Positions 1-8,649 of a stretch of 64,000 nucleotides of DNA are shown piece after piece. The DNA comes from Acidobacteriota bacterium (GTDB lineage: Bacteria; Acidobacteriota; Blastocatellia; Pyrinomonadales; Pyrinomonadaceae). A program made the position numbers and the translations under genes. Each line of letters opens with the position of its first letter. Positions within the stretch are counted from its first letter, which is position 1. The DNA lies in contig JAOAPY010000025.1 in assembly GCA_025463135.1 (NCBI GenBank), positions 62,001 through 126,000 on the forward strand, written 5' to 3'. Under the pieces are notes generated by a model, which saw only the letters and a list, made by a program, of their open reading frames with translations, was not told the DNA's origin and did no database searches.

Positions 1-632
1 TACTTGAGTGACCAGGGGCTGAAGCGGCCCAGGCCGGCAATCAGAACATAAGCCTTCACCCGCTTCTCCACACCCGAGACGATCCCGCCGTACATGGATC
101 CATAGTCGTGACCGACATAGGCAACGCGCTTTCGATCGACTTCCTTCTGGGCCAGCAGCAAATCCAGCGCTCGCCGCGCTTCAATTGTCTGGTCAATGAT
201 CTTCTGCCGATCCGTCGGCCCATCGATCGGTTTTTCCGACCAGGGAAAGTATCCCTGGATCAAAACTGACACGACACCTTCTTTGGCGAGAGCGACTGCC
301 TCGTCGAGGAATTGTGTCCGGTCGCCCCTGGGGCGGCCCAGCCAGTGAAAGTAGAGAATACCGGCGAACGGTCCTTTCCCCTCGGGCTTTACGAGATAGG
401 CCTTAATGCGTCCATGACTCGGAGCATAAGCGGCATAGTTCAAGTCCTTGATCGTCACTCCGTCTTCCTGCCTGGTCGAAACTTCTTTCAGATCAAGAGC
501 CGCTGAACGATTGTAAGCAACCAGATTTTTCGTGTCGGCGTTTGGTCTCTTCGGCGCAGCGGCGACAACTGTGAGTGACAACAAAGAAACGGCAAAAAGA
601 ATCGGGCTTAGCTTAGAACGCGAGATGGGCAT
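1..632 (-). CDS. secreted alpha/beta hydrolase (dienelactone-hydrolase-like), 3' end outside window
   Basis: The first 210 residues are visible; the C-terminus runs off the window. The start ATG (632-630) is preceded by GGAGAAAACGT, a good ribosome binding site. Residues 6-26 form a hydrophobic signal peptide ending in VVAAA, so export is expected. Residues 75-130 have the beta-strand pattern and the YFHWLG loop of dienelactone-hydrolase-type alpha/beta hydrolases. The nucleophile elbow reads YVGHDYGSMYGG, placing Asp176 where most of these enzymes have Ser (GxSxG). An Asp elbow is typical of haloalkane dehalogenases and epoxide hydrolases. The His and second acid of the triad are not in view. 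The substrate is unknown. The fold call is fairly sure, the reaction is not. Confidence 0.8.
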   Translation of the reverse strand, partial: MPISRSKLSPILFAVSLLSLTVVAAAPKRPNADTKNLVAYNRSAALDLKEVSTRQEDGVTIKDLNYAAYAPSHGRIKAYLVKPEGKGPFAGILYFHWLGRPRGDRTQFLDEAVALAKEGVVSVLIQGYFPWSEKPIDGPTDRQKIIDQTIEARRALDLLLAQKEVDRKRVAYVGHDYGSMYGGIVSGVEKRVKAYVLIAGLGRFSPWSLK

Positions 633-800
633 ACGTTTTCTCCAAAGGTTGACGTGACCTGTTGCCGGGAATGGATAGGTGACGAAGTCTGCAGAGCGCT
701 TCTTGAGAGGTAACACAGCTCTCATTTCGTTGCCTGTGTATCCTGAGCCCCGCATTTTTCATACGCAAAAGTGAATGAAATCCAAGCGACCGAATTTGGG

Positions 801-838
801 AGTGCGGCGACCTGTCGCCGCTTTCTTTCGGCGGCGAC
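801..838. repeat. intergenic palindrome between glpD and the hydrolase gene
   Basis: GTCGCCGC (814-821) and GCGGCGAC (831-838) form an 8-bp hairpin, and a second small hairpin CGGCGA/TCGCCG overlaps it upstream. It lies 3' of glpD (minus strand), so it could act in termination, but no T-run follows. The rest of 633-909 holds no gene that I can support. Confidence 0.5.
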
Positions 839-909
839 GCGCGAGCCGTTACTGCGGCAGGTCGCAGCAGACCAAGCGCTAACAGGTTAGCCACTCCAAA
901 AAAGGCGAC

Positions 910-2538
910 TCAAGCCCCGAACGGTCGTTGCTTTCGATATTCGATCACTTCCTCGCGCGCTCGATCGGCGGACCAGCCGAGATGCTGTTGTGCAATCCTC
1001 GCGGCCGTTTCGTCCTCACCAACCCCGCCGGACGGCCCAAGTCCAATCATCGTGCGGCGCAGCAGGCAGTCGGTCAGGGTCCGGGCCAGCTCGTACTGAA
1101 AAGCGAAAACAATTTCAGCGGCGATGGCCCCTGTTTCGGGGCTGACGATTTCCAGAAGCGCGGGATCGCTGTCCGTTACTACCAGGACCTGAGGTGCGCG
1201 CGTTCCGTAGACTCGCAGCAAGTGGTCCACTGTCTTACCCGGCAGATACTCCGGTGCGGCAAACTGATAACTATAGGACGCGAGGGCCGAAGCCCTTGCG
1301 CCGGGTAAGGGCTCCTGGTGCGTCGAACAGGGCGGGACCTTCAACTCGAGCTTCCTGAATAAAAGATCAACCGCCTGCTGTGACAGACTGCGATAGGTTG
1401 TCAGCTTGCCGCCGATGATCGAAATGAAATTATTCAGTCGCGGCGCATGATCATGAATGAAATGCCGTCGGGTTATTTTCTCTTCATTACTGTTGCCGGT
1501 GAAGGGAAGCGGTCGCACGCCTGAGTAAGCGAAAAGGATCGACTCGCGGGTGAGGCGCGCCTGCGGTATGACCTGATTGGTTTCCGCGAGCAGGTACGCG
1601 ATCTCTTCATCATTAATTTCGACCGCATCGAGGTCGCCTTCATAATGAGTGTCTGTGGTCCCGATCAGCACCTGCCCATTCCAGGGAATGATGAAGAAGG
1701 GCCGGCGGTCGGCTTTGGCTTCGACATAGAGCGCGCTCGAAGGCGCGCCGGGAAAGGAAGCGACAACAATGTGACTTCCTTTTGTGCCGCCGATCATGCG
1801 CTTAATTCCCAGACCGGTCCCGATTTGCGTCTCGAGTGTGCCCGCAACCTGATCAACCCAGGGACCGGCAGCATTAATCGTGAGTCGACCATGCACCGTG
1901 CAGGTCTGGTGCGAGATCAGGTCTTCAATCTCCAGGCCGCCAACGTTATCCTCTTCGACGATAATTTTGTTAACACGTGCATAAGTCTTGATCGCGGCGC
2001 CGTGCTCTTTTGCCGAGAGCATATTTTCCAGCACCAGCCGTTCGGCATACTCAACCTGCGCGTCGTAATAAATGGTGGAGCCCAGCAGCCCTTCGATCTG
2101 AAGCCCGGGCGCCTGTTCAATCGTCTTAGTACGGTTAAGAGTGCGATGGCGTGGCAGTGACTTGCCTATCGACAGCGCGTCATAGGCCAACATCCCCGTC
2201 CGGATAGTCTTCGGTCCACGCCGGGAATCCTCGTAGAAAGGAATCAGCAGCGGCAACGGCCGGACCAGATGCGGGGCAATGCGAAGGAGAATTTCGCGCT
2301 CGCGCAGAGATTCGCGGACCAGGTCGATTTCCCCATGTTCCAGGTAGCGCAACCCGCCATGAATCAACCGGGTCGACCAGCTTGAGGTGCCACCGCCAAT
2401 GTCGCCTTTGTCCAACACCAGGACGTTCAAGCCGCGCATCGCAGCATCCCGCGCGATACCGGCGCCATTAATGCCGGCGCCAATGATGACTACGTCGAAC
2501 TCCTGGTCGGAAATGTTATCGTTGGGCATTGTGCGCAT
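910..2538 (-). CDS. glpD: FAD-dependent glycerol-3-phosphate dehydrogenase
   Basis: Oxidises sn-glycerol 3-phosphate to dihydroxyacetone phosphate at the membrane and passes electrons to quinone. The 542 residues match the usual GlpD length. The N-terminus has the dinucleotide-binding motif VIIGAGINGAGIARDAA, followed by the family hallmark GGGTSSWSTRLIHGGLRYLE. Further conserved blocks are INAAGPWVD, the GTTDTHYEG region and SGVRPL. The C-terminal alpha-helical DAO_C-like domain ends near residue 535. The start could be Met1 or Met4 (MPNDN); neither has a strong ribosome binding site. It stands alone, with no glpK or glpF beside it. The family call is secure. Confidence 0.95.
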   Translation of the reverse strand: MRTMPNDNISDQEFDVVIIGAGINGAGIARDAAMRGLNVLVLDKGDIGGGTSSWSTRLIHGGLRYLEHGEIDLVRESLREREILLRIAPHLVRPLPLLIPFYEDSRRGPKTIRTGMLAYDALSIGKSLPRHRTLNRTKTIEQAPGLQIEGLLGSTIYYDAQVEYAERLVLENMLSAKEHGAAIKTYARVNKIIVEEDNVGGLEIEDLISHQTCTVHGRLTINAAGPWVDQVAGTLETQIGTGLGIKRMIGGTKGSHIVVASFPGAPSSALYVEAKADRRPFFIIPWNGQVLIGTTDTHYEGDLDAVEINDEEIAYLLAETNQVIPQARLTRESILFAYSGVRPLPFTGNSNEEKITRRHFIHDHAPRLNNFISIIGGKLTTYRSLSQQAVDLLFRKLELKVPPCSTHQEPLPGARASALASYSYQFAAPEYLPGKTVDHLLRVYGTRAPQVLVVTDSDPALLEIVSPETGAIAAEIVFAFQYELARTLTDCLLRRTMIGLGPSGGVGEDETAARIAQQHLGWSADRAREEVIEYRKQRPFGA

Positions 2539-2889
2539 CTGCCTGACAAAGTAGCGCAGACTCCAAAGTTGTCGGACTTTTCATCCCATATAGTGCCGGA
2601 CATGCACCATCTCGCATGAGTCCGCCGGGTACTGTACCTGTTGTGCAAAAGTAACCAAAAGATTATCAAGTGCAAAATCATTACCTGGTTAAGAACTCGA
2701 CAGGCTCTCCACTCTAATAACACGACAGGCACAAGCCTTGCTCTAGCGCTCTGCAGCTAGAGAGCCCCTCCGAAAACGAATTTGATAAGCAGCCTCGTTG
2801 GCGAGGCTCGAGTACAAGTGTGCAACCCGGCAGCACGCAGGATGCGTGCGGTCCCAGGGCAGTCCGTGCAAATCAAAAGGAGCGATGCC
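2539..2889. other. intergenic region between divergent glpD and FecR/DUF6600 gene
   Basis: Holds the promoters of both divergent genes by position, but I cannot pick convincing -35/-10 boxes. Its right part carries a palindromic repeat (2833-2859) just upstream of the ribosome binding site of the next gene. Confidence 0.4.
2833..2859 (+). repeat. palindromic repeat, AGGAT-loop family, copy 1
   Basis: GCACGC-AGGAT-GCGTGC followed by GGTCCCAGGG. The same unit recurs at 5000-5024 (inverted), 5078-5103 and 5147-5173, and as a sequence variant inside a gene at 21785-21810. Confidence 0.85.
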
Positions 2890-4998
2890 ATGCGTCCTAC
2901 CAGACTTCACTTACTCTTTTCTCTTTCACTTCTACTAACGGTTCTCTCTTTTCCAACCAGTGCGCGTGCCGACGACGACACCGAAGGCGATGATTATGAC
3001 GTGAAAGCGCGCGTCGTACGGATCAGTCTCATCCATGGCGACGTGAGCTATAAACGCCACGAAACCAAGGACTGGGAAACCGCGCGCTTGAACACGCCTC
3101 TGGTTGAAGGCGACACCTTAGCCACCGGCAACAACGCCCGAGTCGAGATTCAGATTGACGCACGCAACTTTCTGCGGCTTTCCTCGGACTCGGTACTGCG
3201 CATTATTACCTTAAGAGATGAAGGCATCGCACTGAGTCTCGCTGAAGGTACGGCCACTCTGCGGCTGGCTCGTTTTGATCGCGACAAGGAGTATTTCGAG
3301 ATCGATGCTCCGAAGACAACCATTGCCGCGGAAAGTAAAGGTGTCTATCGCCTTACCGCGGGACGAAAGGGTGACATTCAGCTGACAGTTCGTGACGGTG
3401 GTCGGGCCCGCATCTATTCCGACACCGCCGGGTTCACGCTCAAGGATGGGCGCACCGCAACTTTGCGCTACGAAGGCGACGAAGCCGGTGACTGGCAAAC
3501 GGCCAGTGCCGCGACCATGGATAGCTGGGACGAGTGGGTCAACGAGCGCGAACGCTATCTGGCGACGAATTTCAAGTACGACCAGAACATGCGTTACTAC
3601 GATTCCGATATTTGGGGCGCGGAAGACCTCGATACTTACGGCAGTTGGGCCTACGCCAATGACTATGGCTGGATCTGGCGGCCGAATATCACCATCGTCA
3701 ACAACTACAACGATTGGGCGCCTTATCGCTATGGCCGCTGGGACTGGTGCGCGCCCTATGGCTGGACCTGGATAGGCGATGAACCGTGGGGTTGGGCGCC
3801 GTATCACTATGGTCGCTGGGTCTACTACGATAACTATTGGGCCTGGTGTCCGCACAGTTACTATCGCTCGCACCGCAGCTGGTGGCGGCCGGCGCTGGTC
3901 GCGTTCATCTCAATCGATTTCAATTTCGGGTCGAACTACTGTTGGTACCCGCTGTCCTATCGTCACAGAGATCCGCGCTCAACTTACTTTCATCATGATC
4001 GCCAGCGCCTGAGACCGCTGCGCGGAGACGAGCTGGCGAGCCTGCGGCGCATCAACCCTGCCTACCTGCGCGCGTTGACTACAGTGCCGGCCAGGGATTT
4101 TGGCAAAGGTCGTGGACAACCGGCCAACGGAGATCTGGCGCGGCGCGTAATCGATGCCCAGCCGTTGCGAGGAGACTTGCCGGTTCGACCAGCAGGAACG
4201 AACAGAAGTGATAGCCGCATTGCTCGTCCCGCATCAGCAGTGGCCCTGCGGCCAACTGGCGCGACCACGCGAACTCCCGGTGTGTCTCTTGATAATGACC
4301 TGCGGCGCAGTCGCATCTTCAATGGACGAGATCCGGTCTTAAGTCCGACTGTAAACACTCTTCGCACGCCGGAAATTAGACCAACCGGCGCGGTGACCCG
4401 GCCGGCGCGTTCCGCGGATCCGCCCAGGCGAAACCCGGACGGTTCGACCGGCGGTCCGCCTTCGGTCGATCATCCAGTCCGGCCGCGGCAGCGCGACGAT
4501 CGTCCGGTCGATCGCGGAGCGGAAGATCATAATCCGCCAGCCAGGGAAGAGGGTGAACGGCCCGGCGCTTCGGGAAGAAGCGGTATTCCAATCAGACCGG
4601 CGCGTCCAGTTGATCCCGGAGTTGAGGACCACAATCCACCGGCACGCGAAGAGCGGGAGCGTCCGGTGAGAAGCGAACCACCGCCGCGGCCGGAACGAGA
4701 TCGACCGTCGCGTGAGGATAGTCCGGCGCGTCCGGCCAGGGACGAGAGCCCGGCTCGACCTTCATCGTCACCGCGATCCGAGAGTCCGCGATCAGAGCCG
4801 CCTCAGCGACATGAACCACCGCCGCGATCCGAGCCGCCGCAACGCTCTGAACCACAACGTCACGAGCCGCCGCCGCAGCGTTCCGAGCCGGCGCCACAAC
4901 GGCATGAGTCACCGGCGCCTCGCTCTGAGCCTGCTCGTCCCAGTAAGCCGTCGGAAGATCGACCGACACGGCTGGAGCGAAAGAGCAGCGGTCGTTAA
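2890..4998 (+). CDS. secreted FecR-domain / DUF6600-type protein with Pro/Arg-rich tail
   Basis: A 702-residue exported protein of unknown function. The ATG at 2890 is chosen because AAAAGGAG lies 7 nt upstream and the protein then begins with a clean signal peptide (residues 5-27, ending TSARA). Residues about 40-180 look like a FecR domain (GDVSYKR, then LVEGDTLATG and a VRDGGRARIYS segment). Residues about 240-385 are extremely rich in Trp and Tyr, with repeated YG-W and APYxYGRW motifs; this matches the DUF6600 type found in acidobacteria. The last 250 residues are low-complexity Pro/Arg/Glu/Ser, including two near-identical EDHNPPARE blocks and RSEPPxRHEPP repeats, probably disordered and perhaps wall- or surface-associated. 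FecR family members sense signals or bind peptidoglycan-linked partners, but no sigma factor or anti-sigma gene is nearby. The role is unknown. Confidence 0.75.
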   Translation: MRPTRLHLLFSLSLLLTVLSFPTSARADDDTEGDDYDVKARVVRISLIHGDVSYKRHETKDWETARLNTPLVEGDTLATGNNARVEIQIDARNFLRLSSDSVLRIITLRDEGIALSLAEGTATLRLARFDRDKEYFEIDAPKTTIAAESKGVYRLTAGRKGDIQLTVRDGGRARIYSDTAGFTLKDGRTATLRYEGDEAGDWQTASAATMDSWDEWVNERERYLATNFKYDQNMRYYDSDIWGAEDLDTYGSWAYANDYGWIWRPNITIVNNYNDWAPYRYGRWDWCAPYGWTWIGDEPWGWAPYHYGRWVYYDNYWAWCPHSYYRSHRSWWRPALVAFISIDFNFGSNYCWYPLSYRHRDPRSTYFHHDRQRLRPLRGDELASLRRINPAYLRALTTVPARDFGKGRGQPANGDLARRVIDAQPLRGDLPVRPAGTNRSDSRIARPASAVALRPTGATTRTPGVSLDNDLRRSRIFNGRDPVLSPTVNTLRTPEIRPTGAVTRPARSADPPRRNPDGSTGGPPSVDHPVRPRQRDDRPVDRGAEDHNPPAREEGERPGASGRSGIPIRPARPVDPGVEDHNPPAREERERPVRSEPPPRPERDRPSREDSPARPARDESPARPSSSPRSESPRSEPPQRHEPPPRSEPPQRSEPQRHEPPPQRSEPAPQRHESPAPRSEPARPSKPSEDRPTRLERKSSGR

Positions 4999-4999
4999 T

Positions 5000-5173
5000 C
5001 TGGGACCGCACGCTTCCAGCGTGCTTGCGTTAGCGGGAGGGGCCTCTCTCCCGGTAACCAATATTTTGTAACGAAAAGCACGCAGGATGCGTGCGGTCCC
5101 AGGATATAGCCTCGCTCTCCCTTAATCAATCTCGTTTGCAACAGCAGCACGCTGGAAGCGTGCGGTCCCAGGG
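5000..5173. repeat. cluster of three AGGAT/TGGAA-loop palindromes
   Basis: Three copies fill the gap between two genes: 5000-5024 (CTGGGACC then GCACGC-TTCCA-GCGTGC, inverted), 5078-5103 (GCACGC-AGGAT-GCGTGC-GGTCCCAGG) and 5147-5173 (GCACGC-TGGAA-GCGTGC-GGTCCCAGGG). The first faces the other two. The tail of the last copy (AGGGAG) supplies the ribosome binding site of the following gene. Confidence 0.9.
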
Positions 5174-5181
5174 AGCCTGTC

Positions 5182-7260
5182 ATGTCAGTCACCAAATTCT
5201 GTTTCTACTTGATCCTGCTGCTCGCCGTCCTAACCATCAGCGCCTGGCTTTTCGCCGTAGCGAGCAGCGCACAGACAACTATCCCCGACCAATTAAGACC
5301 AGACGCGCCTCGGATTGCTTTTGCTTACCGCCAAAGTGTCCTGGACAGCAACGGTCGCGAGGGCGGTTATGTCCCGACGCGAGGGGCAGCAACCAGGCAA
5401 GTGCGCTCGCCGGAAAGCAACCGGACGCGTGCCGTCAGCGCGAAGAGCATGTCCAGACCGTTCGCCGGCATTGCCGGACCAATTGCTCCGGGAACTGCTT
5501 TGCACCGCATTCTGCACACCTCGCAACTTAGCCTCACATCCATAGCCGGATCGGATGAAGAGTTGCTGGATACCAATGGTGATGTCATTCAAGATCAGCG
5601 CAAGACTTTTGATAACGCCGGCGGCTCCACTGATTTGGCAGTCGGTCAATCCGGAGCTCGTTATGAAGTTTTCCCCGGCACCCTCGAGGGCAGAAACGTC
5701 GGCATTCTGGTTCTCGCGCTTGATACAAATGGTGATTACGTTGTCGACACCTCGAGCAAATTTGACTTGCGCCGCTACTTCGACCTGCCTTCAGCGGTGG
5801 CCGTCGTGACGGGAACTTCCAAATCCGGAAGAGAGTTCGTAGTAGTCTCGTCAAGCGGCTATTACAACTCCGCTGATCCAGGTGATCCTAATAATGAGCC
5901 TTCACCTGGTGTGATACTGATGGTCCGCGATCCGGTAAGCGGACTCTTTGATGATTCTCGCACGCGCACCCTGGTGCGTGTAGGTGATAACCGGCTTTAC
6001 AACGCCAACGCGTTGGCGCTGCTGCCGAATAACGATCTCCTGATTGCTGATTTTCATTCTAATGAGTTGCGTATTATTCGCGATACTGACGGTGACGGAA
6101 TGCCGGACCAGCTTAGCGCCGCCCCTTACTATTCCTATCGCTTTTCAGATGATGCGCCGCTGGACATTGCCGTCAATTCCCGCGGTGTCGTGTTCTCGCA
6201 CACGGCCGGCAACGACGTGGTGATGCTCGCTCTCTATGATGACAACACCGACGGGATCGCTGATCGAGACGAAGTTGTAGTAGCCGGCCTGTCGATTGAC
6301 GATAACCTGCTGCTGCACGGTTTGACTGTTGACCGCGTGGGAAATGTTTATGTGATCGAAGACGCCAGCGGCCCAGCCGATGGAGCCTCGGGCAATGGCA
6401 GCTCGCCACGCATCGATGCTTTCCCCGATCCCTGGCTTGATGGTTTTCTGCGGAACGGCGCCATCTTTTTTACGGCCGACGATCCAAACACACAGGGTTT
6501 GTCGGGACTTGCGTTTGGAGATGTCCTGCCAAATCAGATCAATGACGGGCAGTTCTTTGTGCGCCAGCACTATCTGGATTTTTTGAATCGCAATCCGGAT
6601 GGGCCAGGATTGAACTACTGGACAAGTCAAATTACGCAATGCGGCAACAATGATCTTTGTACCCGGGGCCAACGTATCACGGTCTCAGCAGCTTTCTTTA
6701 TCGAGCAGGAGTTCCAGGACACCGGTTCTTTTGTCTATCGCTTTTACAAATCTTCGTACGGTCGACGGCCGACTAATGCGGAGTTCGTCGTCGATCGTGC
6801 CGGCGTAATTGGCGGCGCTGACCTGGAAGCAAAGAAGCAGGCGTTTGCCAATGACTGGGTAGCGCGCGCGGCCTTTCAACAGATCTATCCCACCGCGCTG
6901 ACCGCGGATCAATTTGTGAATAAGCTGTTTGACACCGCTGCCCTGGTACCCTTTGCCGCTGAGCGTCAGCAGTTGATTGCCGACATGCAAAACGGCAAAA
7001 CGCGCGCTCAGGTCTTGCGCGAAGTCACGGAAATCTCGGCCTTCAAAACGCGTGAGTACAATCCATCATTTGTGTTGATGCAGTACTTTGGCTATCTGCG
7101 GCGAAATCCGGACCAGGGCGGGTATGACTTTTGGCTGAACGTGCTCAACAATCGCGCGCCCAACAACTATCGCGGAATGGTTTGCGCGTTCATTACTTCG
7201 CGAGAGTATCAGGAGCGCTTTGGTCCACAGTTACGAAGAACGAACGCGGATTGCCAGTAA
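5182..7260 (+). CDS. secreted DUF4214-domain protein with beta-propeller-like middle
   Basis: 692 residues. A signal peptide covers residues 6-31 (hydrophobic run, then SSAQT). Residues about 150-420 contain repeated strands of the NHL/PQQ type, such as ALALLPNNDLLIADFHSNEL and GLTVDRVGNVYVIED, interspersed with calcium-loop-like DTNGD/DTDGDGMPD motifs. Residues about 450-690 hold two DUF4214-like helical repeats, recognisable from RQHYLDFLNRNPDGPGLNYW and YFGYLRRNPDQGGYDFW. DUF4214 is often found in secreted proteins. No catalytic motif is seen. The start is fixed by AGGGAG 5-10 nt upstream of ATG. Probably a secreted or surface protein of unknown role. Confidence 0.75.
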   Translation: MSVTKFCFYLILLLAVLTISAWLFAVASSAQTTIPDQLRPDAPRIAFAYRQSVLDSNGREGGYVPTRGAATRQVRSPESNRTRAVSAKSMSRPFAGIAGPIAPGTALHRILHTSQLSLTSIAGSDEELLDTNGDVIQDQRKTFDNAGGSTDLAVGQSGARYEVFPGTLEGRNVGILVLALDTNGDYVVDTSSKFDLRRYFDLPSAVAVVTGTSKSGREFVVVSSSGYYNSADPGDPNNEPSPGVILMVRDPVSGLFDDSRTRTLVRVGDNRLYNANALALLPNNDLLIADFHSNELRIIRDTDGDGMPDQLSAAPYYSYRFSDDAPLDIAVNSRGVVFSHTAGNDVVMLALYDDNTDGIADRDEVVVAGLSIDDNLLLHGLTVDRVGNVYVIEDASGPADGASGNGSSPRIDAFPDPWLDGFLRNGAIFFTADDPNTQGLSGLAFGDVLPNQINDGQFFVRQHYLDFLNRNPDGPGLNYWTSQITQCGNNDLCTRGQRITVSAAFFIEQEFQDTGSFVYRFYKSSYGRRPTNAEFVVDRAGVIGGADLEAKKQAFANDWVARAAFQQIYPTALTADQFVNKLFDTAALVPFAAERQQLIADMQNGKTRAQVLREVTEISAFKTREYNPSFVLMQYFGYLRRNPDQGGYDFWLNVLNNRAPNNYRGMVCAFITSREYQERFGPQLRRTNADCQ

Positions 7261-7266
7261 GGGAAA

Positions 7267-7336
7267 TGTGGCATGCGCATGTTGTTCCCGAGCAGGCTTC
7301 TTGCGAGTGGTCCACGGGCGAGACGCCCGTGCCACA
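7267..7336. repeat. palindromic element between convergent genes
   Basis: Outer arms TGTGGCA (7267-7273) and TGCCACA (7330-7336) enclose the palindrome CATGCGCATG and the hairpin CACGGGCG-AGA-CGCCCGTG (7313-7331). Same architecture as the element at 15471-15568. It may also serve as a bidirectional transcription barrier. Confidence 0.75.
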
Positions 7337-7341
7337 AGTTA

Positions 7342-8346
7342 CTACTTGCCTTCAGCGAGTGATTTTTGCAGCTTCTGGATGAGCTCTCGTGCCTGTGGGG
7401 CAAACTCACCTTTGGGGGCAAGTTTCAGATACTCCTGATACTCGACCAGCGCGCGTTGCTGCTGGCTCACCCGGAGCAGAATGTTGCCGGCCAGTAGGTG
7501 AGCTTCAGCGAACTCCGGTTTCAATTGCAGGGTCTTGCCCACGTTCGCGCCGGCCTTCGCCACGTCACTCATGTCCCAGTAAAGTCGCGCCAGCGTAAAG
7601 TACCCGTGCCAGGATTTATCATCGATTTTCAACCCAGCCTGTAGAGTTTCTTCAGCATCCTTGAACCGTTTTTGCCGCCAGTAAACCTCACCCAGGGAAA
7701 GCATTGTGGTCGCATTCTCGGGCTTGAGATCCAGCGCTGCCTTCAACATGGTCTCTGCTTTGTCCCACTCTCGCAGGTCGATGAACGCAGTTGCCAGCAA
7801 GAGCCGAGCATCAAAAAATTCGGGAAAGGATGAAACTGCTTTCTGCAAATGAGTAACGGCTTCTGCGTAACTCTTGTGCGCCAGCGCGCTCCTGCCGAGC
7901 ACAAATTCTTCGCGAGCCCCAGCTGGTACGCGGGCGTCGATTACATCCGCGGAAGCCGTCAGGGCAGCCAGCGTGTTGGCTTTTTCAGAGATTAGTTCAA
8001 AGACGAGAAAGGTCTTGGACATCAACTGCAGGTCGGCATCCTGTTGCGAAGGCCTCAGCCCAGGCGCGTTGATGACAACCCGGTAGTAGCCGCGCTGGAG
8101 GTTTGTGAAACGGAACCGCCCGCGCCCGTCCGTGTTCATTTGATCGATGAGGCCGCCGGTAAATTTTTCGAGGCGGACCGGAACATTTTGCGCGGGTGTA
8201 CCGCTGTCATTGAAACTGACCTGGCCCGACACCTCGAAGCCCTGATTGTTGGGGTTATAAGTGTCACGGTCCCGCTGGGCACAAACAGAAGAGGCAATCA
8301 TTAACAGAGTAGCAACAATGAAAGGGCGAGAGATGGAACGCAACAT
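7342..8346 (-). CDS. secreted TPR protein with carboxypeptidase-regulatory-like domain
   Basis: 334 residues from the ATG at 8346, which has the strong ribosome binding site AGGAGGT 7 nt upstream. Signal peptide residues 1-23 (ending SSVCAQ). Residues about 37-110 form a carboxypeptidase regulatory-like beta-sandwich (VSGQVSFNDSG, then GRFRFTNLQRGYYRVVI). From about residue 145 there are consecutive tetratricopeptide repeats (ALAHKSYAEAVTHLQKAV, LREWDKAETMLKAALDLKP, QKRFKDAEETLQAGLKI, SDVAKAGANVGKTLQLKP). It sits downstream of the TonB-type receptor on the same strand, 304 bp away and beyond its terminator. A periplasmic scaffold role is inferred, and no enzymatic motif is seen. Confidence 0.85.
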   Translation of the reverse strand: MLRSISRPFIVATLLMIASSVCAQRDRDTYNPNNQGFEVSGQVSFNDSGTPAQNVPVRLEKFTGGLIDQMNTDGRGRFRFTNLQRGYYRVVINAPGLRPSQQDADLQLMSKTFLVFELISEKANTLAALTASADVIDARVPAGAREEFVLGRSALAHKSYAEAVTHLQKAVSSFPEFFDARLLLATAFIDLREWDKAETMLKAALDLKPENATTMLSLGEVYWRQKRFKDAEETLQAGLKIDDKSWHGYFTLARLYWDMSDVAKAGANVGKTLQLKPEFAEAHLLAGNILLRVSQQQRALVEYQEYLKLAPKGEFAPQARELIQKLQKSLAEGK

Positions 8347-8400
8347 GTTCGTTACCTCCTTCTTGTCAGAACCAGCTGCGGTGGGAACTCTCGAAATTCT

Positions 8401-8522
8401 CCGTTTAGAAGGCGGACTTGTCCGTCCGCTGCCGACACTCCAAAGCTGAACTGAAAGAAATCCATTTGCCTCTCGTTTGATCCAGTGCAAATGGCGGTGA
8501 ACAAGTCCGCTTTTCTAAACGG
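8401..8522. repeat. inverted-repeat element with GCGGAC palindromes
   Basis: CCGTTTAGAAGGCGGACTTGT (8401-8421) is repeated in inverted orientation at 8501-8522 with one extra base. The left arm also contains the hairpin GCGGAC-TTGTCC-GTCCGC. It lies just upstream of the TPR gene. The remainder of 8347-8578 shows no gene. Confidence 0.8.
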
Positions 8523-8578
8523 CCGGGTCTCTTTCATCTGTCAAGCGGATGACCCTGATGCGAAGTAACATCTTACAG

Positions 8579-8616
8579 AAAAAACGGGCCGGACGATTTC
8601 GAAAAATCGCCCGGCC
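8579..8616 (-). terminator. Rho-independent terminator of the TonB-type receptor gene
   Basis: Read on the minus strand, a 13-bp stem (GGCCGGGCGATTT paired with AAATCGTCCGGCC, one mismatch) is followed by CGTTTTTTCT. It lies 34 bp past the stop of the receptor gene. Confidence 0.9.
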
Positions 8617-8649
8617 GAGTTAAAGGTTTGAACAAGTCCTAAGACTGAA

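Noticed and set aside
613-894. 93-codon frame on the minus strand between glpD and the hydrolase
   Set aside because: Overlaps the hydrolase start, crosses the palindromic repeat and has random-looking composition.
3211-3873. 220-codon frame antisense to the FecR/DUF6600 gene
   Set aside because: Shadow of the Trp/Tyr-rich coding sequence; repetitive Val/Ile/Pro composition.
5000-5173. CRISPR array in the repeat cluster
   Set aside because: Repeats are palindromes in both orientations with uneven spacers and no cas genes.
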